Below are positions 41,611 through 50,147 of a stretch of 53,551 nucleotides of DNA, one piece after another. This stretch comes from an uncultured Gardnerella sp. (GTDB lineage: Bacteria > Actinomycetota > Actinomycetes > Actinomycetales > Bifidobacteriaceae), in NCBI GenBank assembly GCA_947289115.1, contig CAMYPG010000008.1, positions 1 through 53,551 of the forward strand, given 5' to 3'. Numbering within the stretch: position 1 is the first letter of the stretch; every line of letters starts with the position of its first letter. Position numbers and translations under genes: made by a program. The notes under the pieces were generated by a model. That model was not told the DNA's origin, did not search any database, and saw only the letters and a list, made by a program, of their open reading frames with translations.

Positions 41611-42621
41611 ATGACGTATATTACGATTCGCGATGTTGCACAACATGCTGGAATATCAGTGTCAACTGTGTCTCGTGCATTAAACAACACGGGTCGTATA
41701 TCGGCAAACACCAAGGCAAAAGTTGAGCGTGCGGTTGCTCAATTAGGTTATATCCCAGATTCGCGCGCGCAAGCAATGCGATCGTTACGCACAAAAACAG
41801 TAGGACTGCTTGTGCCAGACATTCGTAACGCATATTTTGCCGAACTCGCTTACACTGTTCAAGACTCATTGTTTGAGGCAGGCTATTGTGCATTTATAGG
41901 AACATCATCTGAAAGTGCATCTCGTCAAGATTCATTTATTACAAGTATTCTTTCGCAACGTATTGATGGAGCGATTATAGTTCCTCAAGGCGAAGTTACT
42001 GAAGCTATGGGAAAGCTGATTGAGCAGCGACTCCCTATGCTGTTTATGGATCGCCACGTAGAACCGCAAGCTGGCGGCTTAGAACACGTGCCAGTAGTTG
42101 ATTCAGACCCAAAAAAGGGCATTCATGATGCGCTGTTAGATGTTCGGCAACATGGTTTTCACTCAGTTGGCTATATTTCTGGCCCGATTATTGTTTCGCC
42201 TTCGTTGCAAGAACGTGAGCAAGCATTTAGAACCGTGGCTTCAGAGATATTTGGCGAAGAGCATGTATTCGTAGAATCAACAGGATTTGACCAGTCGTCG
42301 TGTGCAAGCGTAATGCATCGCATGATTAATGTTGGAGTGAAAGCTCTTATTATTGGCTATTCGCCAGATGCGTTGCGAGTAATGCAAGTGATGGCTCAAG
42401 AAGGATTAGTAATAGGCAAAGATATATCATTGATTTCTTTCGATGATGTAGAAGTGTTTCGCCTAGCAACTCCACGTATTTCTGTGATTTCACAGCAAGT
42501 TCAACGCATTGGCCAGATAAGTGCTGCACTATTTTTAGATATGCTTGAAAATAATGGTGACGTTAAATCGCAGAGTGTAGAAACTGTGTATATCCCTCGC
42601 GAATCGCTGGGGCGAGCATAG
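41611..42621 (+). CDS. LacI-family transcriptional regulator of the ribose locus
   Basis: A 336-residue repressor-type protein. The N-terminal helix-turn-helix and hinge (TIRDVAQHAGISVSTVSRALN, then SRAQAMRS) are followed by a periplasmic-binding-like ligand domain starting KTVGLLVPDIRNAYF and ending with a short dimerisation region. ATG 41611 follows GGGAGG by five bases. It lies in the same direction as rbsA-rbsC-rbsB-rbsD-rbsK, so ribose (RbsR role) is the likely effector. It sits about 270 bases downstream of its own operator, an unusually long leader. Confidence 0.9.
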   Translation: MTYITIRDVAQHAGISVSTVSRALNNTGRISANTKAKVERAVAQLGYIPDSRAQAMRSLRTKTVGLLVPDIRNAYFAELAYTVQDSLFEAGYCAFIGTSSESASRQDSFITSILSQRIDGAIIVPQGEVTEAMGKLIEQRLPMLFMDRHVEPQAGGLEHVPVVDSDPKKGIHDALLDVRQHGFHSVGYISGPIIVSPSLQEREQAFRTVASEIFGEEHVFVESTGFDQSSCASVMHRMINVGVKALIIGYSPDALRVMQVMAQEGLVIGKDISLISFDDVEVFRLATPRISVISQQVQRIGQISAALFLDMLENNGDVKSQSVETVYIPRESLGRA

Positions 42622-42885
42622 ATTCATAAAAAGCTGCAAAACATATCGTCATTACTTAATGGTTTATCTATCAGTATTTCAACTGATTATTGCACTGTAA
42701 CTTTGTTGTATGTGTATTAATTGTTTGAGTGGACATTGTTCGTACTTTGTACTTTGCACATTGTACTTAATGTTTTATTCGCAATTCGCAAGTCAATATA
42801 AACGTAACTAAACAAACAATAACTTGACGTAATCAATGGTAATTTCGCGAGCGCATTGATGCTATAGCGAAGGAAGAGGCTAAAC

Positions 42886-44379
42886 ATGACGGAGCTGTCA
42901 TTAGTAGGAGTATCGAAAATATTCGGTAATTCTACTGTAGTTGACAATGTGTCAGTAAAAGTAAAGCCAGGTGAAGTTCATGTTCTACTTGGTGAAAATG
43001 GTGCTGGCAAGTCAACTGTTATTAAAATGATGAGTGGCATTTATCAGCCAGATAAAGGTCATATTGAGATTAACGGTAAAACGGTGCGTATTCCTAATGT
43101 AGATGCTGCGCGCAAATTAGGTATTGCTGTAATACACCAAGAGTTAAATTTAGTGCCTGAACTTTCTATTATGGAAAATCTGTTTCTTGGCATGCTACCA
43201 ACCAAAGCTGGTTTTGTTGATCGTGCAACTATGCGATCTAAAGCAAAAGAGGCATTGCAAGTTATTGGCTTAGAAGAAGATGTAGATAGGCCAATGGGAG
43301 AGCTTGGAGTGGCTCGTCAACAAATGGTAGAAATTGCTAAAGCGCTTATGCAACATGCATCTATTCTTATTCTTGACGAACCGACAGCAGCACTTACAAA
43401 ACGTGAGTGTGAACAATTATTCAGCATTATTGCAGATTTGAAATCTAAAAATGTTGGAATGGTATTTATTTCTCACCATTTGGATGAGATTGCGCGAGTT
43501 GGAGATGTAGTAACCGTACTTCGAGATGGAAAATACGTTGACACTGTTAGTGCAGATGTTCCAGAAAAAGAACTTGTAAGGTTAATGGTTGGACGCGATA
43601 TAACTAATCAGTTCCCACATGGAAACAGGCATCAAGGCAAGGAATTGCTAAAAGTAGAAGGATTAACGCGAAAAGGTGCTATTGAGGATGTGTCTTTTAG
43701 CGTTCATGCTGGAGAAGTCGTTGGACTTGCAGGCTTGGTTGGTGCTGGTAGGACTGAGGTTCTTCGTGCAATATTTGGAGCGGATGCTTACGATTCGGGA
43801 TCTGTTTCAGTAGACGGAAAAGCGATTCCTAAAGCAAATATTGCTGGCAGCATTGCTGCAGGTCTTGGATTAGTGCCAGAAGATCGTCGCGTGCAAGGTC
43901 TTATTTTGGAGGCATCTGTTGCAGATAATCTTGGAATCTCTACGTTAATTCCTACATCTCATGCTGGTTTTGCAGATTTAAAAGGTCAGCGTGCGCATGA
44001 AGAAGAAACTGCAGAGAAATTGCGTATTCGCATGGCAAATATTGATCAGCTTGCTGGTTCGCTTTCTGGTGGAAATCAGCAGAAAATCGTATTTGGCAAG
44101 TGGTCTATGGCAAACGTAAAAGTGCTGCTTTTGGATGAGCCTACTCGTGGCGTTGATGTTGGCGCTCGCGTTGAAATCTATGAGCTTATTAACAATATCG
44201 TTGAAAACGGTGGAGCAGTACTTATGGCTTCATCAGATTTACCTGAAGTTCTAGGAATGTCTGATCGTATTCTCGTAATGTCAAACGGCAAGATCAGTGG
44301 AGAACTTGCTGCTAGCGAGGCTACGCAGGAAAAGGTTATGGAACTTGCTGTAACGCATCTTAGTGAATCAGATAAATAG
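42886..44379 (+). CDS. rbsA: Ribose ABC transporter ATPase (two nucleotide-binding domains)
   Basis: Energises ribose import. The 497-residue protein is a duplicated ABC ATPase. The first half has Walker A GENGAGKS (about 36-43) with the LGVARQQMVEIAKAL signature region and ILDEPTAAL. The second half has a degenerate Walker A region (GLVGAGRTE), the signature LSGGNQQKIV and LLLDEPTRGVDVGA. This layout is typical of RbsA/MglA-type sugar importers. It is preceded by GAAGGAAGAGG and followed by rbsC after a 10-bp tandem repeat. Confidence 0.94.
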   Translation: MTELSLVGVSKIFGNSTVVDNVSVKVKPGEVHVLLGENGAGKSTVIKMMSGIYQPDKGHIEINGKTVRIPNVDAARKLGIAVIHQELNLVPELSIMENLFLGMLPTKAGFVDRATMRSKAKEALQVIGLEEDVDRPMGELGVARQQMVEIAKALMQHASILILDEPTAALTKRECEQLFSIIADLKSKNVGMVFISHHLDEIARVGDVVTVLRDGKYVDTVSADVPEKELVRLMVGRDITNQFPHGNRHQGKELLKVEGLTRKGAIEDVSFSVHAGEVVGLAGLVGAGRTEVLRAIFGADAYDSGSVSVDGKAIPKANIAGSIAAGLGLVPEDRRVQGLILEASVADNLGISTLIPTSHAGFADLKGQRAHEEETAEKLRIRMANIDQLAGSLSGGNQQKIVFGKWSMANVKVLLLDEPTRGVDVGARVEIYELINNIVENGGAVLMASSDLPEVLGMSDRILVMSNGKISGELAASEATQEKVMELAVTHLSESDK

Positions 44380-44418
44380 GAATAAATAGCAATAAATAAC
44401 GATAAACAACAATAAACA
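44379..44418 (+). repeat. Four tandem 10-bp units between rbsA and rbsC
   Basis: Units of the type GCAATAAATA/ACAATAAACA run from the last base of rbsA. The unit drifts from AATAAATA to AATAAACA. This is AT-rich, unstructured leader sequence before rbsC. Confidence 0.75.
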
Positions 44419-44551
44419 ACATGGCGTGAAGTCATATTGAAAAATTAAAAATTGAAAGATTACTTGTAAAACGTAAAAATTGCGTTCTGCAGTTTGAAAA
44501 GCGCAAATAGGTGCTGTGAACTGTTGGAAACTCGTTAAAGGAGTATTTGTT

Positions 44552-45553
44552 ATGAGTGCTACAAAGAGCGAAAAATCTCACCGTTTAGGGTATGGTGCAG
44601 ACGACAAAGGATTTTTGCCAACGTTAAAAAAGTTTGCATCTCGTAATGGTGCACTTATTGGTTTGATTATTTTGTGTGCAGCGCTTTCTTGCGCTACGCC
44701 TGCATTTTTAACAAGTGTAAATATTCTCAACGTTGGCATTCAAGCTGCTACGGTAGCAATTTTGGCATTTGGTCAAACTTTCGTAATCGTTTCCGCTGGA
44801 ATTGATTTGTCGGTTGGTGCAGTTGCTGCGATTTCTAGCATGCTTGTTGCTTACACTGGCGCTTCTATGGGCTTACCTCCAATATTGACTATTATTATTG
44901 GTGTAGCTACAGGTGCAGTTTTTGGCTTAATTTCTGGCGTTGCTAATGCTTTTCTTAAGCTGCCGTCGTTTATTGCCACGTTGGCAATGATGTCTGTGGC
45001 TCGTGGACTTACGCTGGTTGTTTCGGATGGTCGTCCTATTTCCACTTCGGGCATGGTGAATTTCTTCGGAGCAACAATATGCGGAATCCCTATGCCAATA
45101 GTGATGATGATTATTATGGGCGTTATTTCCGCAATAATCTTGAACTTCACTACTACAGGTCGTTCAATGTATGCTGTTGGCGGAAATATGGAAGCATCTC
45201 GTCTTTCTGGCATAAACATTCATAAAACTCAAATTATGGTGTTTATTCTTTCTGGCGTTTTTGCTGCTGTAGCTGGTTTAGTGATTGCAGGGCGTTTGCA
45301 TTCTGCTCAGCCTCAAGCAGCTACCGGTTACGAGATGGATGCTATAGCGTCTGTGGTTATTGGTGGCGCATCGCTTTCTGGAGGCAAAGGTAAGATTTCA
45401 GGCACATTCGTAGGCGCAATACTTTTGGCTGTTATTCGTAATGGCTTGAACATTTTGAACGTTTCTTCCTTCTGGCAGCAAGTTGTTATTGGCTTGGTGA
45501 TTGCGTTTGCTGTAAGCCTCGATACTTTGCGACGCAAGGAAGATACTCACTGA
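44552..45553 (+). CDS. rbsC: Ribose ABC transporter permease
   Basis: Membrane channel of the ribose importer. The 333-residue protein has eight to ten hydrophobic segments, the family segment AGIDLSVGAVAAISS and the final RNGLNILNVSSFWQQVVIGLVI. ATG 44552 follows AAAGGAG by seven bases; the longer frame from 44516 adds a short unconserved stretch. It is flanked by rbsA and rbsB in the same direction. Confidence 0.93.
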   Translation: MSATKSEKSHRLGYGADDKGFLPTLKKFASRNGALIGLIILCAALSCATPAFLTSVNILNVGIQAATVAILAFGQTFVIVSAGIDLSVGAVAAISSMLVAYTGASMGLPPILTIIIGVATGAVFGLISGVANAFLKLPSFIATLAMMSVARGLTLVVSDGRPISTSGMVNFFGATICGIPMPIVMMIIMGVISAIILNFTTTGRSMYAVGGNMEASRLSGINIHKTQIMVFILSGVFAAVAGLVIAGRLHSAQPQAATGYEMDAIASVVIGGASLSGGKGKISGTFVGAILLAVIRNGLNILNVSSFWQQVVIGLVIAFAVSLDTLRRKEDTH

Positions 45554-45851
45554 AATAAGGCATACTAAGCAATTAATAGACATATTAATAATCCGTAGAA
45601 ACTTGATCTCCTTGCTTAGAAGGGGGGTGTTTATAAAGGTATTGACTTAATGGTGGCAAGCATCAATGCCTAAATGCAGCAAAAATATAATAAGAAATCT
45701 AACAAAAATCTAATAAAAATAATTTAAATTATAACTGAAAACAATTTAACAATATGGTAAATAAATGGCAAAAACATCAGCCTTATTTATGCAAATAATG
45801 TTTTAAATATTGTGATTTGCGATTAATAAGGCAATAGTCAAAGGAGATATG
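45554..45851. other. AT-rich spacer between rbsC and rbsB
   Basis: About 300 bases, including a run GGGGGG near 45621 and A/T-rich repeats of AACAAAAATCTAATAAAAAT type (about 45699-45725). It carries the AAAGGAG ribosome binding site of rbsB at its right end. I see no RNA gene. Confidence 0.4.
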
Positions 45852-46790
45852 ATGAATTATCTAGTTATGCGCCGTGGTATGAAGCTCGCTTGTGCTGTTG
45901 CAGCAGCATCGGCTCTTGTTTTCAGCATGAGTGCGTGTGGAAATGCAAGCTCTAGCGACAAGGTTGCGCTGTTAGTGTCTACGCTAAATAATCCATTCTT
46001 TGTGGATTTGCGTGATGGTGCGCAAGCGGAAGCCAAGAAGCTGGGAGTTGATTTACAGGTTTCAGATGCTCAGAACGATTCTTCTAAGCAGCAAGATCAG
46101 GCTCAAAACGCGCAATCTCAAGGTGCTAAAGCAGTAATTATAAATCCTGTGGATTCCGATGCTGCTGGCCCAGCCGTTGCGCCACTTCTTAGCTCTGGTA
46201 TGCCTGTGATTTCTGTGGATCGTTCCGTAACTGGCGAAAAAGTTACTTCTCACATTGCCTCCGATAACGTGGCAGGAGGTGCTCAAGCTGCCGATGCGCT
46301 CGCTAAGAGCATGGGAGAAAAGGGCGAAGTTCTAATTTTGCAAGGCATCCCAGGTGCTGCTTCTACGCGAGATCGTGGCAAAGGTTTTAAAGATCGCATT
46401 AAGAAGTATCCAAATATTAAGGTTGTTGCGGAGCAGACTGCTAACTTTGATCGTGCTGAGGCGTTGAACGTTGCAACCAACTTGTTGCAATCTCATCCGA
46501 ACGCAGCTGGCATTTACGCCGAGAATGACGAGATGGCATTAGGTGCAATCCAATCATTAGGTGCTAAAGCTGGTAAAGATGTTAAAGTAGTTGGCTTCGA
46601 TGGTACTGCTGATGGCATGAAGGCTATTAAGGCTGGAACAATGGCTGGCACTATTGCTCAGCAACCAAAGGAGCTTGGGCGTTCTGCCGTTGCTGCAGCT
46701 GTAAAAGCTATTAAGAAGCAAACTGTTCCAAAGACTGAGCCAATTACTGTGAAAACAGTTACAGCAAAGAATGTAGCCGATTTCGAGTAA
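45852..46790 (+). CDS. rbsB: Ribose-binding lipoprotein
   Basis: Captures ribose outside the membrane for RbsA/RbsC. The 312-residue protein has a lipoprotein signal peptide with the lipobox FSMSAC and a family-2 periplasmic-binding fold, with VALLVSTLNNPFFVDLRDGA at the start, then VIINPVDSDA, PVISVDRSV and YAENDEMALGAIQSLG. Two ATG codons overlap (45849, 45852); 45852 has better spacing to AAAGGAG. It is followed by a long hairpin at 46868-46959. Confidence 0.93.
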   Translation: MNYLVMRRGMKLACAVAAASALVFSMSACGNASSSDKVALLVSTLNNPFFVDLRDGAQAEAKKLGVDLQVSDAQNDSSKQQDQAQNAQSQGAKAVIINPVDSDAAGPAVAPLLSSGMPVISVDRSVTGEKVTSHIASDNVAGGAQAADALAKSMGEKGEVLILQGIPGAASTRDRGKGFKDRIKKYPNIKVVAEQTANFDRAEALNVATNLLQSHPNAAGIYAENDEMALGAIQSLGAKAGKDVKVVGFDGTADGMKAIKAGTMAGTIAQQPKELGRSAVAAAVKAIKKQTVPKTEPITVKTVTAKNVADFE

Positions 46791-47179
46791 TAGTAAATCA
46801 AGTAGTACAAAAAAGTAGTAAACCAAATAGTGTGAAAAGTGTACAAAAAGTAGTACAACATTTATATGGCGTTGAAATCGTTGACTTGTATGCTAAGCGT
46901 AACAATTAATACGATTTTATTGCATATGCAACGTGTATGTTGTCATCGTTTTCAACGCCGCACTATTTGTTGTTTTTAATATCACATTATTTTGGATGCA
47001 TTATTTGTAAATATATAAAAAGTAAATATTTAAAATAAGTAAATATAAATAAGTAGATATTTAGTCTTATAACAATCATTACAGCAAGCATTTAAGCTTG
47101 ATGAGCATTTGCTATTATGCGATTATCACTGTTGATAGTCACTAATGCAAGGTAAAAATTTAATATCATAAGGAGAAAA
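46791..47179. other. Spacer between rbsB and rbsD with repeats and a long hairpin
   Basis: Starts with imperfect 12-13 base repeats of AAAGTAGTACAA type (46801-46861). A hairpin with 18-base arms GGCGTTGAAATCGTTGAC/GTCATCGTTTTCAACGCC (46868-46885, 46942-46959; two mismatches) follows, with a T-rich stretch after it. The remaining 200 bases are A/T-rich, with no visible gene. AAGGAG for rbsD is at the right end. Confidence 0.6.
46868..46959 (+). terminator. Long-arm hairpin after rbsB
   Basis: Near-perfect 18-base arms around a 56-base loop, followed by GCACTATTTGTTGTTTTT. It could lower transcription into rbsD and rbsK relative to the binding protein. Confidence 0.5.
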
Positions 47180-47575
47180 ATGTTAACTCATGGCATCTTG
47201 AACTCGCAATTAGCGGCTGCTCTGGCAAAGCTTAGGCATAAGGATCAATTTGTTATTTCTGATTGCGGATTACCAGTTCCACAAGGCGTAGAGGTAATAG
47301 ATTTAGCTTTAGTGTTTGGAATTCCACGATTTAGCGATGTGCTGAATGCAATCAAAGCTGATTTGGTACTTGAATCAGGCATAATGGCTAAAGAAGCATG
47401 CAATAAAAAGCCAGAAGAGTGGGTAAAAGAATCCTTAGGCGTGCCGCTAACATACGTTCCACACGATGGCGATGAAGGTTTTAAAGCTTTAGTTTCACAA
47501 GCAAAATTTGTGATTCGTACAGGCGAAACTACGCCATATTCCAACGTTTTATTGCGCTGTGGCGTTCCTTTCTAA
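47180..47575 (+). CDS. rbsD: D-ribose pyranase
   Basis: Interconverts beta-pyranose and furanose forms of ribose so that ribokinase can act. The 131-residue protein starts with MLTHGILNSQLAAALAKLRHKD, carries DCGLPVPQGVEVIDLAL, and ends with IRTGETTPYSNVLLRCGVPF, all features of RbsD. The catalytic histidine is in the starting THGI segment region. ATAAGGAG precedes the start. It is followed after 68 bases by rbsK. Confidence 0.94.
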   Translation: MLTHGILNSQLAAALAKLRHKDQFVISDCGLPVPQGVEVIDLALVFGIPRFSDVLNAIKADLVLESGIMAKEACNKKPEEWVKESLGVPLTYVPHDGDEGFKALVSQAKFVIRTGETTPYSNVLLRCGVPF

Positions 47576-47643
47576 ATTTCTAAATTGTGGTGTTCTTTTA
47601 TAAATTTTTAATATTAAAGATTAGTTGCTGATTTAGGAGAAAA

Positions 47644-48708
47644 ATGCATTGTTATAGTAAGCTTGATTCGTTAAGTGGATTAGAAAATATTGCGTCGCTC
47701 CGCTTAAACGATTTAAAAGTTACGCAAGAGAATATGCAAGAATCACATAAAGCGGATTCAAACGCTATTGCAATAGTCGGCTCTATGAATGCGGATTACA
47801 CTATTGTGGCAGATCGTCTTCCTAACCCAGGAGAAACCATTAATGGAAACGAGATTCGCGTGTTGCCAGGTGGAAAATCTGGTAATCAAGCTGTATCGGC
47901 TGCAAAACTCGGTGCACACGTTAAAATGTTTGGTGCAGTTGGCAATGATTCCAATGCTGATTTTCTCCTAAATTCTTTGCAATCTTCCGGAGTTGATACA
48001 ACTTGTGTTCGTCGCGTAGAAAATAAAAAGAGTGGCGCAACTGTGATTACTGTAGATGCTCATAGCGGTGAAAACACTATTGTGTATGCTCCAGGTTCTA
48101 ATTCTTTAGTAGATTGTGAGTATATTCAATCGCCATTAGTAAAATCCGCTCTTACTAGCGCAAAAGTTCTTGGTCTTTGTTTAGAAAGTCCTTTAGAAAC
48201 TGTAACTATGTGCGCACAACTAGCGCATGAAAACGGCGTAAAAGTGCTTCTTAACGATTCGCCATTTTTAAACAAGTTGCCTAAAGATTTGATTGATTCT
48301 GCGGATATTTTGCTTGTTAACGAGCATGAGATGGCGCAACTTTTGAATATTGAAGAGCCAGATGATGGCGATTGGTATTCTTTTGATTGGAATCATGTAG
48401 CTCACGCTATGCATGATTTTGGCTTTGATGAAGCTGTAGTTACTCTTGGCTCTAAAGGCTCTGTAGTGTTGGATTATTCAAAAGAGGATTGCGTATGCAT
48501 GATTTCCCCTCAGAGCGTTAAAGCTGTTGATACAACTGGCTGCGGTGATGCTTTTATGGGCACAATATTAGCTTGTTTGTCTGTAGATATGCGTTTAGAC
48601 GAAGCTGCCGCGTTAGCGTCTTATGTTTCTGCGTATGCAGCTACTGGTTTTGGCGCTCAAGCTTCTTATGGCACAGTTGAACAAATTCGTCAATTTTTTA
48701 ATGTCTAA
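47644..48708 (+). CDS. rbsK: Ribokinase
   Basis: Phosphorylates ribose at O-5. The 354-residue protein has a PfkB fold: VGSMNADYTIVADRLPNPGET with GGKSGNQAVSAAKLGA, and the C-terminal anion-hole motif DTTGCGDAF, where the usual Ala of DTTGAGD is Cys. An N-terminal extension of about 38 residues precedes the normal start of the fold. It is supported by AGGAG before ATG 47644, but a later start in frame is possible. It ends the ribose locus. Confidence 0.93.
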   Translation: MHCYSKLDSLSGLENIASLRLNDLKVTQENMQESHKADSNAIAIVGSMNADYTIVADRLPNPGETINGNEIRVLPGGKSGNQAVSAAKLGAHVKMFGAVGNDSNADFLLNSLQSSGVDTTCVRRVENKKSGATVITVDAHSGENTIVYAPGSNSLVDCEYIQSPLVKSALTSAKVLGLCLESPLETVTMCAQLAHENGVKVLLNDSPFLNKLPKDLIDSADILLVNEHEMAQLLNIEEPDDGDWYSFDWNHVAHAMHDFGFDEAVVTLGSKGSVVLDYSKEDCVCMISPQSVKAVDTTGCGDAFMGTILACLSVDMRLDEAAALASYVSAYAATGFGAQASYGTVEQIRQFFNV

Positions 48709-48791
48709 GTGACTGAGTTGTAGGTGATTGCGATATACGCATATTTGTGAGCATTATTAGTTGGTAATTGCATTTTAAATAATACAAAATT

Positions 48792-48819
48792 TTGACATTC
48801 TCAAAAAACTGTGTAATAT
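48792..48819 (+). promoter_or_regulatory. Promoter ahead of a terminator hairpin
   Basis: TTGACA (48792-48797) and TAATAT (48814-48819) are spaced by 16 bases, one of the best -35/-10 pairs in the window. The expected start is near 48826, six bases before the hairpin at 48832. Confidence 0.7.
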
Positions 48820-48831
48820 GCTATAAAAACC

Positions 48832-48881
48832 AAAAAGCAGTTGGCTGATTTTAGTCACTACAATCAGCCTTACTGCTTTTT
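48832..48881 (+). terminator. Intrinsic terminator or attenuator before the PanE-like gene
   Basis: Arms AAAAAGCAGTTGGCTGATT and AATCAGCCTTACTGCTTTTT form a long stem with one small internal bulge and an 11-base loop, ending in TTTTT. It lies 124 bases beyond rbsK and directly after the promoter at 48792-48819, so a transcript starting there would be only about 55 bases long unless it reads through. Confidence 0.85.
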
Positions 48882-48965
48882 ACTATATTTACAGTCGCTT
48901 CGACGAATTTTCATGTATGCACGAATTTCGCCTAAGCACATTTTTACCTAAAAGGAGGTGTCACT

Positions 48966-49934
48966 ATGAGTGGCATGAAATATGCAATGATCGGTTCGGG
49001 AGCTATGGGATATCGCTATGGCGTTTTGTTGCAGGAAACGGCTGGCATTCATGTTGATTTCATTGATGCCTGGGATGAAAATGTGAATAAAGTTCGCGAG
49101 CAAGGCGGCGTAATGGTGAGCCGAGATCATGAAAATCGTCATCTTGTGCCAATCAATATGTATACCCCTGAGGATTATGACGGCGATCCAGATGTGTGGA
49201 TTGTGTTTATGAAGCAGATGCAACTTGCTCAAATGTTGGAGCGTTGCAAGCATTTGTTTAAGGATCATCAAGTTGTTTTTGCTGCAATGAATGGTTGGGG
49301 TCATTTCGAAAAGCTTCAGCAATATTTCTCGGATGATCGTATTTACGGTGGTACTGCAATGATTGCAACCGTGCTGAATGGCCCGGGCGACGTTGATTTT
49401 ATTGGTAAAGTCGGCGTTGGCACAATGAATATGTGCGCGTTGAATGAGCAGGTGAGCGATGTTGAGCTTGCTATGCGAGATGATTTTAAAGCTGCTGGCT
49501 TGAATCCTACTATTACGGAAGATTTCAAGGGTACTTGCATGGCGAAGGTAGTTTTTAATTCCGTAGTTAACACTTTGTGCACAATGTATCAGATTCAAAT
49601 GGGTCAGTTTATTTCTTACCCAGGAGCTATGGATATGGCTCGCCAACTTATTGACGAGGCGTACGACGTGTGCGATCGTGCAGGAATTCGTATGGTTAAT
49701 ACGCGTCAGCAGGAGTTGGAGGCTATTGATTACGTGAGCCGAGTGGCAAATCCTTTGCACTATCCTTCTATGTATCAAGATATGAGTCGTGGACGAAAAA
49801 CAGAGGTTGATTATATCAATGGCTATATTGCGAAGCTTGGTCGAGAAAATGATTACGTGTGCCGCACGCACGAGTTCTTAACGCACGGAGTTCATTTGGC
49901 GGAGCTTGCATTTAAATTGCATAATCAGCAGTGA
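48966..49934 (+). CDS. Ketopantoate reductase-like protein (PanE/ApbA family)
   Basis: An NADPH-dependent reductase of 322 residues. The nucleotide-binding motif GSGAMG lies at the N-terminus, with MNGWGHFEKL and the conserved lysine segment CMAKVVFNSVVNTLC (catalytic Lys and Asn) further on, and a C-terminal MYQDMSRGRKTEVDYINGYI substrate-binding segment. A perfect AAAGGAGGTG precedes the start. It may make pantoate for CoA synthesis, although other 2-keto acid substrates are possible since no other pan gene is nearby. It ends before the terminator at 49979. Confidence 0.88.
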   Translation: MSGMKYAMIGSGAMGYRYGVLLQETAGIHVDFIDAWDENVNKVREQGGVMVSRDHENRHLVPINMYTPEDYDGDPDVWIVFMKQMQLAQMLERCKHLFKDHQVVFAAMNGWGHFEKLQQYFSDDRIYGGTAMIATVLNGPGDVDFIGKVGVGTMNMCALNEQVSDVELAMRDDFKAAGLNPTITEDFKGTCMAKVVFNSVVNTLCTMYQIQMGQFISYPGAMDMARQLIDEAYDVCDRAGIRMVNTRQQELEAIDYVSRVANPLHYPSMYQDMSRGRKTEVDYINGYIAKLGRENDYVCRTHEFLTHGVHLAELAFKLHNQQ

Positions 49935-49978
49935 TTTGGAGAGCATTCTACAATTCGTACAATGAATGAGAAGGAGAC

Positions 49979-50012
49979 GCGGCTCGTGGTTTTTACTGCG
50001 GGCCGCTTTTTA
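49979..50012 (+). terminator. Terminator of the PanE-like gene
   Basis: Stem GCGGCTCG/CGGGCCGC (one G-U pair) with a 12-base loop, followed by TTTTTATT, 45 bases after the stop codon. Confidence 0.85.
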
Positions 50013-50147
50013 TTATCCGCGCGTAACATCTAATATGCTGATAAAATTTAGAGTCTAAAATCATAAATACTATTAAATAAATAAAATTATTTGTAATAAA
50101 TAAAACTGTAATAAAAATACTTATTAACGTAAATTAATGGGGATTAA

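Noticed and set aside
49986..50033. 15-codon GTG ORF after AAGGAG downstream of the PanE-like gene
   Set aside because: It lies across the terminator hairpin and is most simply explained by chance.
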